Part shown: in pieces, positions 33,262 to 63,301 of the stretch
Layout: every line of letters begins with the position of its first letter
Position numbering within the stretch: position 1 is the first letter of the stretch
From: Epinephelus fuscoguttatus
Taxonomy: Eukaryota > Chordata > Actinopteri > Perciformes > Serranidae
Reading direction: 5' to 3'
Assembly: GCF_011397635.1 (NCBI RefSeq)
Contig: NC_064765.1
Location: 34,752,019-34,816,018 of the forward strand
DNA: 64,000 nt
Program-made: the position numbers and the translations under genes
The notes under the pieces: model-generated
The model's database searches: none
Told to the model about the DNA's origin: nothing
What the model saw: the letters and a program-made list of their open reading frames with translations, nothing else

Positions 33262-33399
33262 TATCTGACAATATTATTATGATATTACCATTTTTTTGTG
33301 AAAACTAAGTTGTCTTGATTGTTGATTGCTGGTGTTTGTGTTGATTTTTTTTTCTTTTTTCTTGTGATAGCTAATAAAGGTTGTGTTAAAAATTCAATT

Positions 33400-34365
33400 C
33401 AGTTCTTCCACCTGTTTTTTTTATCTTCTTGTTCATTCCCTCCTTGTTTTTTCTTCTTCCTCCTGTCGACGTCTTCTGCCCATCTCTTTGTTTACTTCTT
33501 CATGTTCCCCCCTTCTTCTTTCTCCACCTGTCTGTTGTTTCCTATTTGCTCCTCTATGTTTTCGTCTTTATCCTCTTTGTTGTCTTCTTCTTCTTCCTCC
33601 ATTTTTTTATCTTCTTGTTCACCCCTTGTTGTTTTCTTCTGTCATTGTCTTCTTCTGTCGTTGTCTTCTCCACTTCTTTGTTGCCTCCCTTGTCCTCCCC
33701 TTCTTTTTTGTTTTCTTCTTCCTCCACTTGTCTGTTGTTTTCTTTGTTCTTCTCTTTGTCTTCTTCCTCCTCTTTGTCATCTTTCTCTTCTTTGATGTCT
33801 TCTTTTTCTTCTTTGTCTTCCTCCTCTTTCTCCACCTTTTGTCATCTTCACCCCCCCCTTTGTTGTTTTCTTCATCTGCCACTTTGATGTCTTCTTCCTC
33901 CTCCTCCTCTTTGTTGTCTTCTTTCTCTTCTTTGTCTTTTTCTTCTCCTATTTCTTCTTCTTCTTCTTTGTCTTCTTCCTCTCCTTTATCTACTTGTTTT
34001 TCTTTTACTTCTTCCTCTTCCTCCTCCTTTTTGTTACATCCTTGTTCCTCTCCCTCTTATTTGTTGTCTTTTTCCTCCTATTTGGTGTCTTTTGTTGTCA
34101 CCCCCCAGCTCCCAGTTGTTGCCTTCTTCATCCTCTACCTATCTTTTGTTTTTCTTCCTCCACTTTGCTGTCTTCTTCTTCCTCCCCCCTTTATTGTTTT
34201 CTTCTTCCTCCCCCTGTCTGTTGTCTTCTCCTTCTTTTTTCTTCCTCTCCCTCCACCTTTTTGTTATTTTCTTCTTCCTCCCCCTCATTGTTGTTTTATT
34301 CTTCCTTCTCTTTGTTGTCTTCCTCTATCGTGGTCTTCCTCCCCGTCATTGTTGCCATCTTTGAC
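33400..34365. repeat. Degenerate pyrimidine-rich tandem repeat, nearly 1 kb
   Basis: An almost pure C/T top strand with recurring ttcttcctccacttgtctgtt and ctttgttgtcttcttcctcc units (unit about 25-30 bp, very degenerate). It follows directly on the LINE fragment. Long open frames on both strands (up to 330 codons of Ser/Leu/Phe, or Lys/Glu on the other strand) arise from composition and are not genes. Confidence 0.85.
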
Positions 34366-34374
34366 CGCCCCCTG

Positions 34375-34640
34375 ACTTGCGGTGTCAGAAACCAATGAAA
34401 AAAGGCATCCTTTAACATCGGGATGATATGCAGCTGGTTGCTGTTATAGTTAATGGCACCCGGTGGCGTCAGGGGGATGCAGCAGAACAAGGACAAAAGT
34501 TAAGGCGGCGAAAGTCCGAGTGGTGCGAGTGGGAGGGGTGGCAGATGGGTCCAACAAACACAACTTTCACCCGAGAGAGAGGTGTTTGTGTCCCTTAAGA
34601 GTCTAAAGCCAATCCCCGTTCTTTTTTCCTAAACCTAACC
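34375..34640 (-). repeat. Dispersed repeat, inverted copy (pair with 22000-22270)
   Basis: The reverse complement matches the 22-kb copy over ggtttagg, ggtgaaag.tg.gttt, gacccat, ccttaacttttgtccttgtt, aaccagctgcatatcat and aaaggatgccttttttc. Confidence 0.7.
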
Positions 34641-36980
34641 ATGTCCTTTTGTTGTCTTTTGTTTCTGGGCATCACAACCCATTTAAGAGCTCAGGATGTT
34701 GTCCATGCAGTCTCCCTTCTTCACAGTCCAGATGAATGGCACCAAATACATTGTTCCAAACATGAGGTCTTCCCTCTGTTGGCACTGGTCATTCACGCTT
34801 CACAGTGTGGATAACTTTTCAATTACAGTAAAAGATAAACACTTTTGTTAAGACATGGTGGATAACACTGGATCATATACATATATACCTTGACAGGATA
34901 CGTGCATAAATATCTGCTTCAGTTGAAGACTAACTACCTTGTATACACTGACAGTATTAGGTGAACAAAACTCCTGAATAGAAAAATAAATAGTCTTCTA
35001 TACATTGTATTGTACACAACACTGATCATTACTTCATTAATTTAAACCAGTAAGTTGCTTGATTCTTTATGAAGTATAGAAAAAGGTCTTTGTACCCTGA
35101 GGTCAGCACTGAAGTGGTGAGTCTCAAAATGTTTACAGAACATTTGAGATGTCTTGTTAGGAGTTCAGTTCCGTCTTCTCATGTTGAGTATCCAAGGGTC
35201 CAGCCTGTCTGCATCACCTAGAGGAAAACTTAACGCAGACAAATAGATATGTAAAGGAATATATGTGTTAGGTTACCTCCCTCACAGACTTTTTTCTTTA
35301 TGAAAATATTACAACTTAAATTTCTTAATGTCCAAAAGGTCACCTCTTTATTTTCGCTTAAAAGAGGTGGTAGACAGCACAGACCTCATATTCATATCTG
35401 ATGCATTTACACTTATTTTTCATATGTGACAGTCAAATGTAGTTTTGTCATACCCTAATCACTCATGTAATGCACAATGAAGTTCAGTGTTAAAGACCAT
35501 AAAAAAAACTGATTGCAGCAGATAAGCTGCACATGATATGTGTTGACATTTAAGCCTCCAGCTGACTACAATCAGTCGCCTGTTTTAGCAATAATATTAT
35601 AGTCTCGCCACCAGACAGTCAGAGATCTCCACCTTCTGATAGTCTGGGGACACTCCTTTCTAAAGTGTGTTTAACACACCGGCGAAAACGGCCGGCAACA
35701 AAGCAACGCCTCTTGCATTTTTGAAAAGGACACACCCTCCCCGAAATGTGCGCTCCCCCTTTTCTCGTCCACAAGGAAACAAACACACAGAGAGCTTGAA
35801 AATGGATGCAGAGAGATTAAACTCGTTTTATCAAACGTGTCCTCATCCGTGAAGAAAATATTTTTTCCAGCGGATGTCTTAGTTACAACATGATTGAGCT
35901 AACTGGAGTAGTTTAATGTCATATCCGACAACGGGAGGCTTTTAACAGATGACGGCTTGATGTTAGCTTTGCTGCTAGTGTTAGCTGTCCCTGTCAGCTG
36001 CAGCCACTGATGCTTTCTAGACATCGTGATTTCCCAAAACTGAATAAATACCACACGTAGCAACACAAAACTGCTTTGCTAGCTCATTCATGTTGTAACT
36101 AAGATATCGCTTGGAAAAAAAATTTTTTTCACGGACCGTTTAATGAGTTATTACGTATTACAGACACCGCTAACAGCTAAGAAATAGTAATGTTTGTTCA
36201 ATCATTGTGTTTATAGACTTTACAAACATCGGATTAGTCTAAACGGTGATACAGTGATGTGAAAAATGTGATATATATAAACCAGAAGCTTTTAGCTATA
36301 TATATATATAGCTAAAAGCTCTGCTGGTTTTCTACCCGGAAGTAGACTATTTGTAAACAACAAGGCAAATCCCTCTATAGTCAGACGGATGAGTCATGGC
36401 CTTGTAAAAGATTATGTTTGTTTCTTTTAGTTGGTGAGAATGTGTCGCTGCAAATGCGACTCCACTAACTTTGACGGTGTTTTCTGCAAGCGCGGCTGAG
36501 CCATTTTGTACCGCTATACGTGTTTCTAGTGGGACTATGTTTACAAGCACAAGAGTTCAGCGAGCCACCGAAGGACTGCCCTGCAGATTTACTATTGGTT
36601 CTGCAACGTAAGGAGTTTTTTTAAACTCTGAAATTGTATCCGCCCATCTAAACACAAAATCAGGGAGAAAGTCATCAGTCTTTAGTTAAGCAAAGCATCT
36701 AAAGACTGACTTGTGAGTCTAATAATATTAAGAAGAATAACAAAGTTTGAGTTTGTCAACTGCCAAATTTTATGTGAAACTACAGTATAGCCTCAATGAC
36801 TAACTCCGGCTTCACCAAAAATGCAGCCTGTAGCTAGAATAACGTTATATCTGGAACCATGCTGAAACGTGACATTAATATTTAAGTTACACACATAAAC
36901 CTTATTGTAATTGCACACAAGTCTGCAACCTTTTAACCTGACATAACTGTTACCTACCCAAGTCTAACATTAATGTTACC
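34641..36980. other. Intergenic stretch, mostly unrecognised
   Basis: No gene is recognised. From about 35600 (tagtctcgccaccagac) to about 36640 the sequence looks like an old dispersed element with a strong central hairpin. The rest is AT-rich unique-looking DNA. Confidence 0.4.
36279..36330. repeat. Near-perfect hairpin with (TA)n loop
   Basis: Left arm aaaccagaagcttttagcta, right arm tagctaaaagctctgctggttt, separated by a short TA run. The arms differ by only a few bases over about 22 bp. Confidence 0.85.
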
Positions 36981-36987
36981 TTAACGT

Positions 36988-37896
36988 TAGGCTGACCAAA
37001 CGTCCTCTTTTGCCCAGACATGTCCACTTTTCACGTCCTGTCCGGGGCGTCCGGGGGGTTTTTATAAACTGATGATAATGTCCAGTTTTCTGTTTGTGTG
37101 TGTGTTAGAGTGCGGCACGGGCAGCATATTTCTGTCCGAACCCAAACCGAGCCCGACATTATTTAATGACCAAAGCACTGAGTTTGTGTCACATAGTTGT
37201 TATGTTAACAGGCTATTTAACAGGCCGGGCGTGCGCCGTGGGTGCTCAGCTGTGGAGAGGGAGACCTCCGTGTTTGAGACGGGAGCAGGAGGCGGGAGGT
37301 TCGACGCTTCTAGCGAGAGGAGAGGGAGAAATATAACAAAATAAGATAAAATAGCAAAAACCTGTCTCCCTCTTTTATTTTATTTTCAGCGTTTAATCAA
37401 GGTGGAGGCGGGCGGCTGGAGGTCCGAGACTTCCAGCGAGGAGAGAGGTAGAAACAAACAGCCAATGTGTGTCTGTGTGTGTTATGTTCAGGTGTTGTCA
37501 CGTAAATAACAGTGCCCAAGCAATAAACAGGACAGACAATAGGATTTTATTTATTTTTACACTGTATTTTCACTGAAAGCTGACCGAATCCGACCCGAGC
37601 CCGAATACAATTTATAGCTACATTTTTGACCAACCTCGGCCTGACCCGTGGGGTACCGTCGGGCTCGGATTGCCACACTCTAGTGTATGTATGTGTCCCT
37701 ATTGGGGCCTATCTGAATTTCTGTCTTTGAGAGATATTATTTTGTAATATAACTGACTTTTCTATCCATACATATACATTTTAAATATATTAAAATGATA
37801 AGGCATCTTTGAGTAAACTGCGAGTATCATTTAAGTAGGCTATGTCGTGGCCGGCCGAGTGTCCTCTTTTTTGGAAATCAAAATATGGTCACCCTA
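36988..37896 (-). mobile_element. hAT-type transposon A copy 3 with element B nested inside
   Basis: Ends taggctgaccaaacgtcc and ...atatggtcaccctа match the termini of A at 14.1 kb (inverted). Element B occupies 37106-37682. This is the most complete of the three A copies in outline and lies inverted relative to the 28.8-kb composite. Confidence 0.75.
37106..37682 (-). mobile_element. Element B (hAT-like, non-autonomous), full length
   Basis: The inverted ends tagagtgcggc / gccacactcta are flanked by gtgtgtgt (37098-37105) and gtgtatgt (37683-37690), a 7-of-8 match that could be a target duplication, though the region is GT-rich. The interior is GC-rich with repeated cgggctcgg motifs. It has no transposase. 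Confidence 0.65.
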
Positions 37897-40120
37897 CCTT
37901 CACACATTTTTATTTTTACAAGTACCAACCTAGTCATTACCACATTTGTTACACATTAGCCTGTTTGTGATTCAGTTCATTACACTGAAGATATCATACA
38001 ATCAGATTAGCAGTTGTGTTGGACATTTTTCATTTTTGGCCTTTTAAAACTTGTCTCGTTCAGACATAACAGGTCAAAAGGACACTCTTGGAGCAGGATG
38101 TCCCGGATACACAGCAGCCACCCCCTTTACTTGCTCTGTTAGCACTTATTTTCCGCAGTGGTGACAAGTGAATATATGTTGTGTTCAACTCAGCATGTTG
38201 ATTTTACAGTCAGTCACACACCCATCAAATGACAATACTGTGCGCCAACCATTTCTCACCCTTGAAGTTTTTGGATGGCAGATGACCACCTGGCATCCTA
38301 GAAATTGTTGACATGCGTGTGTGAGAAGTGTGAAGGACAATTACAGTGGCAGAAGCGAAAAACGCAAATTGACCCTTTGCAGAACCAGTGTTTGGTCTGT
38401 CTGTTCTGGGCTACTGTAGATGAACATGGCGGACTCCACGGAAGAGGATCCACTACTACAATTCTAACCTAACAAAAACACTACAATTCTTAGTTGATTG
38501 TGTTGTAAATATTTTAATAACTTTTTTTTAAAATATCAGTATAAATATAGTTGTATTTGTTGAATTAGCCTTGTGTAGCACAAACAACCACCCAGTGAAT
38601 GTTGAAATAAAATGTGTTATAGCCTAACGAAGTGCTCATACTACCAGCAACAACACAACAGCTTGACCAGCTATATTATCACTGAGTCATGGCTGCTGAC
38701 AAGTTGCTTGAGCACCCGTTTACGTAGTTTTGTCATCACAGGCTTGTGTGTGTCTGCTACTTGCAACAAAGCACCTTGACTGAAAGTCATCTAAAGTATG
38801 TATTTGGTCAGAAAAACATCTGTGCTTATGATTAGTGTCTGAGTCCCATTCTAACATCACATTTCACCCCATTGCATCCCTGTGTGCACTGCAATTTACA
38901 GATAGCTAACATAGCTTAATAACACAGTACCTCAGCTAGAAAAAAACCCCATATGACTGATTGATGCTTCAATGTGTCATTGGAGCGCAGAAAAAAGTTG
39001 AGGCCAACTCAACTTTAATTTGTTGGTCCGTCGGCAGCAACAAGTGCCAGGTGTCAGTTTGTAGCTTTGTCACCAGCTTTCATTGAAAATAACTTGTAGC
39101 CTCTTGCTGTGTCACTGGTAGTGTGACCACTGCATTAGACTCTTGTTGTGCAATTACCACTTCAGAAAATATTTCTTATAACCCTCCAAAATGTAACCAC
39201 GTTTATATTTAACATGTACATATGTTCATGATTGTTACATTTAACGTCAACCTCAAAAAAGCACAAAAAAAAGAGGAAAGGCTGAGGATGCTTTTTAGTC
39301 GTCCATATTCAGCTCCTCAATAAATTGCACACTGTAGAGAGGCGTGCTTGATTTGTGACATGTATAGCTGCAGACACATTCCATTTGTAGCGGACACAAC
39401 ATGCCCCTACAAACTGCACCCATCAAAAGTATAAGACAAACCCACTATTGCGATGGTTATCTGAACCCTGCTATCACGGCATTCACTACAGTGAATATAT
39501 GCAAGGCCAAAGGTAGCAATAATGGACTTTATAATCCATTTTACATGAAGACTTGATTCACTCTTAAATAATGAGATGTAATCCTGACCATTACCCTTAC
39601 CCTAGCCTTATCCCCCTCTCTTTTAACCTAAAACTTCACTGTTAGCGATTCGCTAACTTAACATTTTCGTCTGAAATTCCACTTTCCAAAGGGGGCTGAT
39701 CGTGGACTGACGTGTAGGTATGGTGCGCAAGTCATGTATCTAGTGGGTGGGTCACGTAGCTGCTGCAGTTGCAGCTATACCTTCTGCCATAGAGTGCTCT
39801 GGGGATGACTTATTTTTATGGCCTGACAAGGAAGTTAGCTTTGCCGTGGTTCCCTCGTCAAAAAGCCTATGGGATTATTTTACTGGATTTTAACTTATTG
39901 CAGAAAATAAGCTTTATGGCAAACAAACATTTATGATACTTACATGTCTTCTTAAGCAAGATAATTTTCACAAATGAACACCATGAGTTATGTAGTTTCA
40001 TTTAGCCACTTGTTAACAACCCCCTTCTTGAAGACACATTAAAGCTTCAAAATTTACGAGTGGCATATGTACTGATGTATTTTATGTCATACAACAAAAT
40101 GTTTACACAAAAAAAGTCTC
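37897..40120. other. Intergenic stretch, no gene recognised
   Basis: AT-rich unique-looking sequence without open frames of note, clear inverted repeats or tails. Confidence 0.4.
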
Positions 40121-40421
40121 TTAGGGCCTTTTCACACCCAGGTCATTTGGTCCAGACTTTTGGACTTTCCAGTTTGGTCCACAGGTGTGAAAACTACCAT
40201 GGTCCGGACCAAACGGCCGAAATTTGGTCCGGCCAAAAGAGGTGGTCTCAGTCCGGACCAAACGGAACCATGGTCTGGTCTGTTACTAGTGTGAAAGCAT
40301 TTTTTTTGGATGGTTCAGACTTTTGGACCATTGACAGGAAATTCTGGTGCACCGGTTGTTCATTTCCGCCAGAGGAGAAGTCAAGTCCACCATCAAAAAT
40401 GAGCCGTCTATGGTCACTCAC

Positions 40422-40657
40422 CTCGACACTGGTCGCTCACGAGTTGGCAGGACTCTCAGCATTGCTAACATTGCTAGCTGTCTCCTCCTCCTCCTTTCCT
40501 GCCGGCGACAATGACATCTTCGCACAAGGTGTAGATTTATATTTCGTTTTTGTACGAGCCACGAGTATTGTGCTCTACGTTGGTGCTGCAGCTGATAGCA
40601 ATGCCATAATAGTATGAGTAACATGGCGATTATTAAAATCGGTTCGTCCATTTTCAT
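40422..40657 (-). pseudogene. First exon of a Harbinger-type nuclease (transposase) gene
   Basis: From the ATG at 40657 the frame reads MKMDEPILIIAMLLIL, then RRAQYSWLVQKRNINL and RRRRRQLAMLAMLRVLPTRE, ending at a GTGAGT donor after residue 78. The Arg-rich RRRQLAML..LP.RER pattern recalls the start of HARBI1-like transposases. No downstream nuclease exon was found, so only a fragment remains. Confidence 0.55.
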
Positions 40658-40800
40658 GAGGTAATATTTGTAAACACTGAAGGGATTTCTCCCTGCCTAC
40701 TTGACAACACGCTGACGTCAGACTCCCACCCATTTATAAACCAATCGATGTCAAATATAAGGTGACGCAACCCTCGTAGATGAACATAACTATGTCATGT

Positions 40801-41856
40801 AAAGTTCAGCCACAGGCTGCAGTGGCGGACGCACAGGCTGCCCTCAAACACCGGGACATTGTGGGTCACGTCCAGCATGGCAGAGGAGGGTTCGGACTGG
40901 GAACAACAACACCCACATGGCAGATGGCTACTCCAGTCGAACGGAGGAAAATGGTGGTGGTGGAAGTGCGAAATCAGGAGGAAGCAGCCAGATGTGCCAG
41001 AGCAGTCTCCCAGGCACAGCAAGGCCGGTGGATGAGGTGGGACGGCATAGAGAGGAGGAAAATCACCTGGAGCGAGCTGTGGAATATGGAGTCCAACAGG
41101 CTAAGTTTCATCATCAGGGCTACTTATGATGTTCTTCCCTCTCCAGCAAACTTACATCTCTGGTTTGGAGAAGACCCAGCATGTCTCCTGTGCGCTGCCC
41201 CAGCAACCTTGAAACATACCTTAGTGAGCTGTAAGATCTGTCTGACCCAAGGAAGGTACACCTGGCGGCACAACCAAGTGCTGAAGTGCCTAGCTTCTGC
41301 AATTGAGCACAGGAGAACCACAGCAAATGCCATCCTGCAATCGGCTCAGAATACCTTCCCACGAACATCAGCCTTCATCCGGAAAGGGGAGAAACAACGG
41401 ACCAACGCCTCCATGTCAGACCCAAGCCCACTAAATGCAGCCAGGGATTGGGAAATGCGCGTCGACCTAAGCCAGAAACTCACCTTCCCCCCAGAGATCG
41501 CAGTGACCAACCTGCGGCCAGATCTCATGCTCTGGTCAAAGTTCTGCCACCGTGTCTTCATCATCGAGCTGACGGTCCCTTGGGAAGATGCCATCGACGA
41601 GGCTCATGAAAGGAAAAAGCTGCGCTATGCCAACCTCGCAGCTGAGGCAGAAGATCGTGGCTGGAGCATGAAGGTACGCCCAGTAGAGGTGGGCTGCAGG
41701 GGCTCTGTTGCCAGCTCTACAGCAAGGCTCCTGAAGGAAGTTGGCATAAGAGGGCAGACCTTGAGGAAGACCATTAAAAAGCTTGCCATAGCTGCAGAGA
41801 AGAGCAGTCACTGGCTGTGGCTAAGAAGAAAGGAGACAGCGTGGGGAGTTAAATGA
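40801..41856 (+). pseudogene. LINE C-terminal region: zinc knuckle and restriction-like endonuclease, open frame
   Basis: An uninterrupted frame of about 350 codons (open from 40780). Thumb-like sequence is followed by ATYDVLPSPANLHLWFGED and the CCHC knuckle CLLC..ATLKHTLVSC (C-x2-C-x7-H-x4-C). The endonuclease comes next, with LRPDLMLWS and FIIELTVPWED (the PD...E-x-T core of PD-(D/E)xK enzymes). In a full element this domain nicks the target for reverse transcription. The reverse transcriptase part is lost through 5' truncation, so it is not autonomous, although the remaining frame is undamaged. Confidence 0.75.
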
Positions 41857-42063
41857 CCACTTAGTCCCATGCAGCACACACCCAGGTCTGATCAGCCTGT
41901 GGTGGGCCTGCCTCAGCTGAGAGTGTCTTGTGATAAATGGCTGAAACACCCAGTGAAGCTGAGGTACACAACTGAAGATGTGCTGCATGGGAAGAAACAT
42001 CACTAAGTGGTCATCATCAAGCTCAACCCAACCCAGAGGACATCTCTCTCTCAACCCACTCAG
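40801..42063 (+). mobile_element. 5'-truncated RLE-type (R2-like) LINE
   Basis: The insertion consists of the C-terminal part of a LINE ORF and a 3' UTR of about 200 bp. A possible short duplication, gtaaag, lies at 40799-40804 and 42064-42069. It interrupts the Harbinger element. There is no poly-A tail, as expected for the R2/NeSL/Hero group. Confidence 0.7.
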
Positions 42064-42299
42064 GTAAAGCATCGAACTGAATCATTAGGGATTGTAACAC
42101 CTAGTCCTGCTAAGAATTCTTTAGTCCACTCACAGAATTGCAATGTGAATGCAAAACCAAGAAACCCGGTCTGGACTTTTAGGTCTGAAAACGCCCTTAA
42201 GCTTGTGTGAACCACAGACTTTATTTCAGGCATTTATTAAAAAAAACCAACCAAACAAAAAAAAACCCCTTGACTTTGAGACACAGGAACCAAGTGTAA

Positions 42300-43025
42300 T
42301 CCCCTCTATACACTGTACGATTTTAACAATCTTATTAAGACTATTGCATGACACACTGTGAGACGTGGATCCAATAAACTTTGGTACAACGTCAAGTTTG
42401 ATGTGTGCAGATTGTACGATGGCCGTTAACTAGTGAATCGCAGGTTATGACGTATGTCAATATGCAACGTCATCAGCATGCACTGCATCAGCGTGCGTCA
42501 TCCATCTGCACCACCATAGGTAGCTTGCTCACCTGGAAGTTGCAGTTTCTCCGCAATTTCCTTCCATGCAGCGTCTTTTTTCTCGCGGTCATGATAGCAG
42601 CTGGAGGAAACATCAAATTAACAAGGCTTCTGCTGCCACAGCTCCACCAAACTTTCCTCTTTCTGGGAGTTCCACAGACTTCTTTTTGTTCATTTTACCT
42701 CCATGGCAAGCGATCATTTCTTTGGGTTTAGTGCCGGTGTAGCGGTGACCATTGCGTCATTTCATGCTGCATTTCTATTGGTTGATTAGTAGACGTAGGT
42801 CGTAGCAGCTGTCACACTGTGAGAAAGTCATCCTAAATTTTTGACACCGTCAGAATTTTATCTCAGGTTATTTTTGGTCGCAAGACGCTGACAACGGCCG
42901 TCCTTGAACCTGTCTCACAGCAAGACCACCGTTTTAGAGCCACGACCAAAGATATCGCCACGTTTCTCCCACGATGGTCATCTTTCGTCTGGGACAGCCT
43001 AAAATCGCACAGTGTATACCGGCCA
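42300..43025 (-). mobile_element. Non-autonomous Harbinger-like element with MADF exon
   Basis: The TAA duplication (42297-42299 and 43026-43028) flanks inverted ends containing tatacactgtacgatttta and, on the right, taaaatcgcacagtgtata. The 726-bp interior contains one decayed MADF-domain exon and no nuclease. Confidence 0.65.
42533..42704 (-). pseudogene. MADF-domain exon with two in-frame stops
   Basis: Reading from the ATG at 42704 for 57 codons to a GTGAGC donor gives LWNSQKEESLVELWQQKPC, then FDVSSSCYHDREKKDAAWKE and IAEKLQLP. This is a MADF (Myb/SANT-like in Adf-1) DNA-binding domain, the second protein of PIF-Harbinger elements. Codons 5 (TGA) and 29 (TAA) are stops, so it is inactive. 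Confidence 0.7.
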
Positions 43026-43029
43026 TAAG

Positions 43030-43688
43030 ATGCTAACTCATTTCTGGGTTTTAGGACTCATACTTGGGGCACTTTATTGCACACTGCAGTGAGGGATACC
43101 TAATTTCGGTTGTCAGACATGATAGATTATCGTCTGATGCTGGTGCCCCTCCACATGCAGCTGGTATCCTTCATTTCTTTGTCCCTGCCCCTCAGACAAC
43201 CTTAGTCCGCCACTGCATATCCTCTTCACTGCATGTGTGGCTAAGAGGCCCAAATGTACACTTAAAGATGACTAGACATTAAACATTTTCTTTTTTACAG
43301 TGATTAAGATTTTATTGCTGGGGATGTGACACTTTTTGCTCCGACAGTTTCCCACCTCAATCTACCAAAATAGACTAAATCTGGTACAAAATGGAGCACT
43401 GGATGATGACTGACCAGACACTACTGAACCAATGTAAGATATTTCATACACAGGTCACCTTACTCTTATTTGGGGGTTTCACAAAGTACCAGTCCTGCTA
43501 TTCTATTTTTTCCCAGTGTTTTCTGAGGCAGCCCCAAATCTTCACTTAGTAGTTGGAGGACACTTACACCAAAGGACACGCACGCTCACACACATACAGA
43601 GTCGTCCTCCAGAGGTGCAGCAGCAGCCCGCACACCACCACACTGTTTCTATGTATGTGCCGGCTCAGTGCAGACAGAGGTTGTAAAC
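43030..43688. other. Upstream region of gphn
   Basis: No gene is recognised. The last 150 bp before the gphn start are CA/CAC-rich and CpG-containing, without a TATA box, fitting a dispersed housekeeping-type promoter. The start of transcription cannot be fixed from sequence. Confidence 0.35.
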
Positions 43689-63299
<19,611 letters not shown>

Positions 63300-63301
63300 G
63301 T

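Larger units (their letters stand above)
40124..42196 (-). mobile_element. PIF-Harbinger transposon interrupted by a LINE
   Basis: A 3-bp TTA duplication (40121-40123 and 42197-42199) flanks inverted ends gggccttttcacacc / ggtctgaaaacgccc. TTA duplication is the Harbinger signature. The left part holds a transposase-like first exon (minus strand). An RLE-type LINE copy (about 40801-42063) sits inside, leaving only about 130 bp of element to its right. Confidence 0.7.

Noticed and set aside
33383..34375. Frame of 330 codons in the pyrimidine tract, with overlapping Ser/Leu/Phe and Lys/Glu frames on both strands
   Set aside because: Open only because the DNA lacks purines on one strand; no domain, start context or codon structure.
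36988..37896. 8-bp target duplication for transposon A
   Set aside because: Candidate flanks (ccttaacg / ccttcaca) match at only 5 of 8 positions.
40795..41811. Minus-strand frames over the LINE endonuclease region
   Set aside because: Antisense shadows of the long LINE frame.
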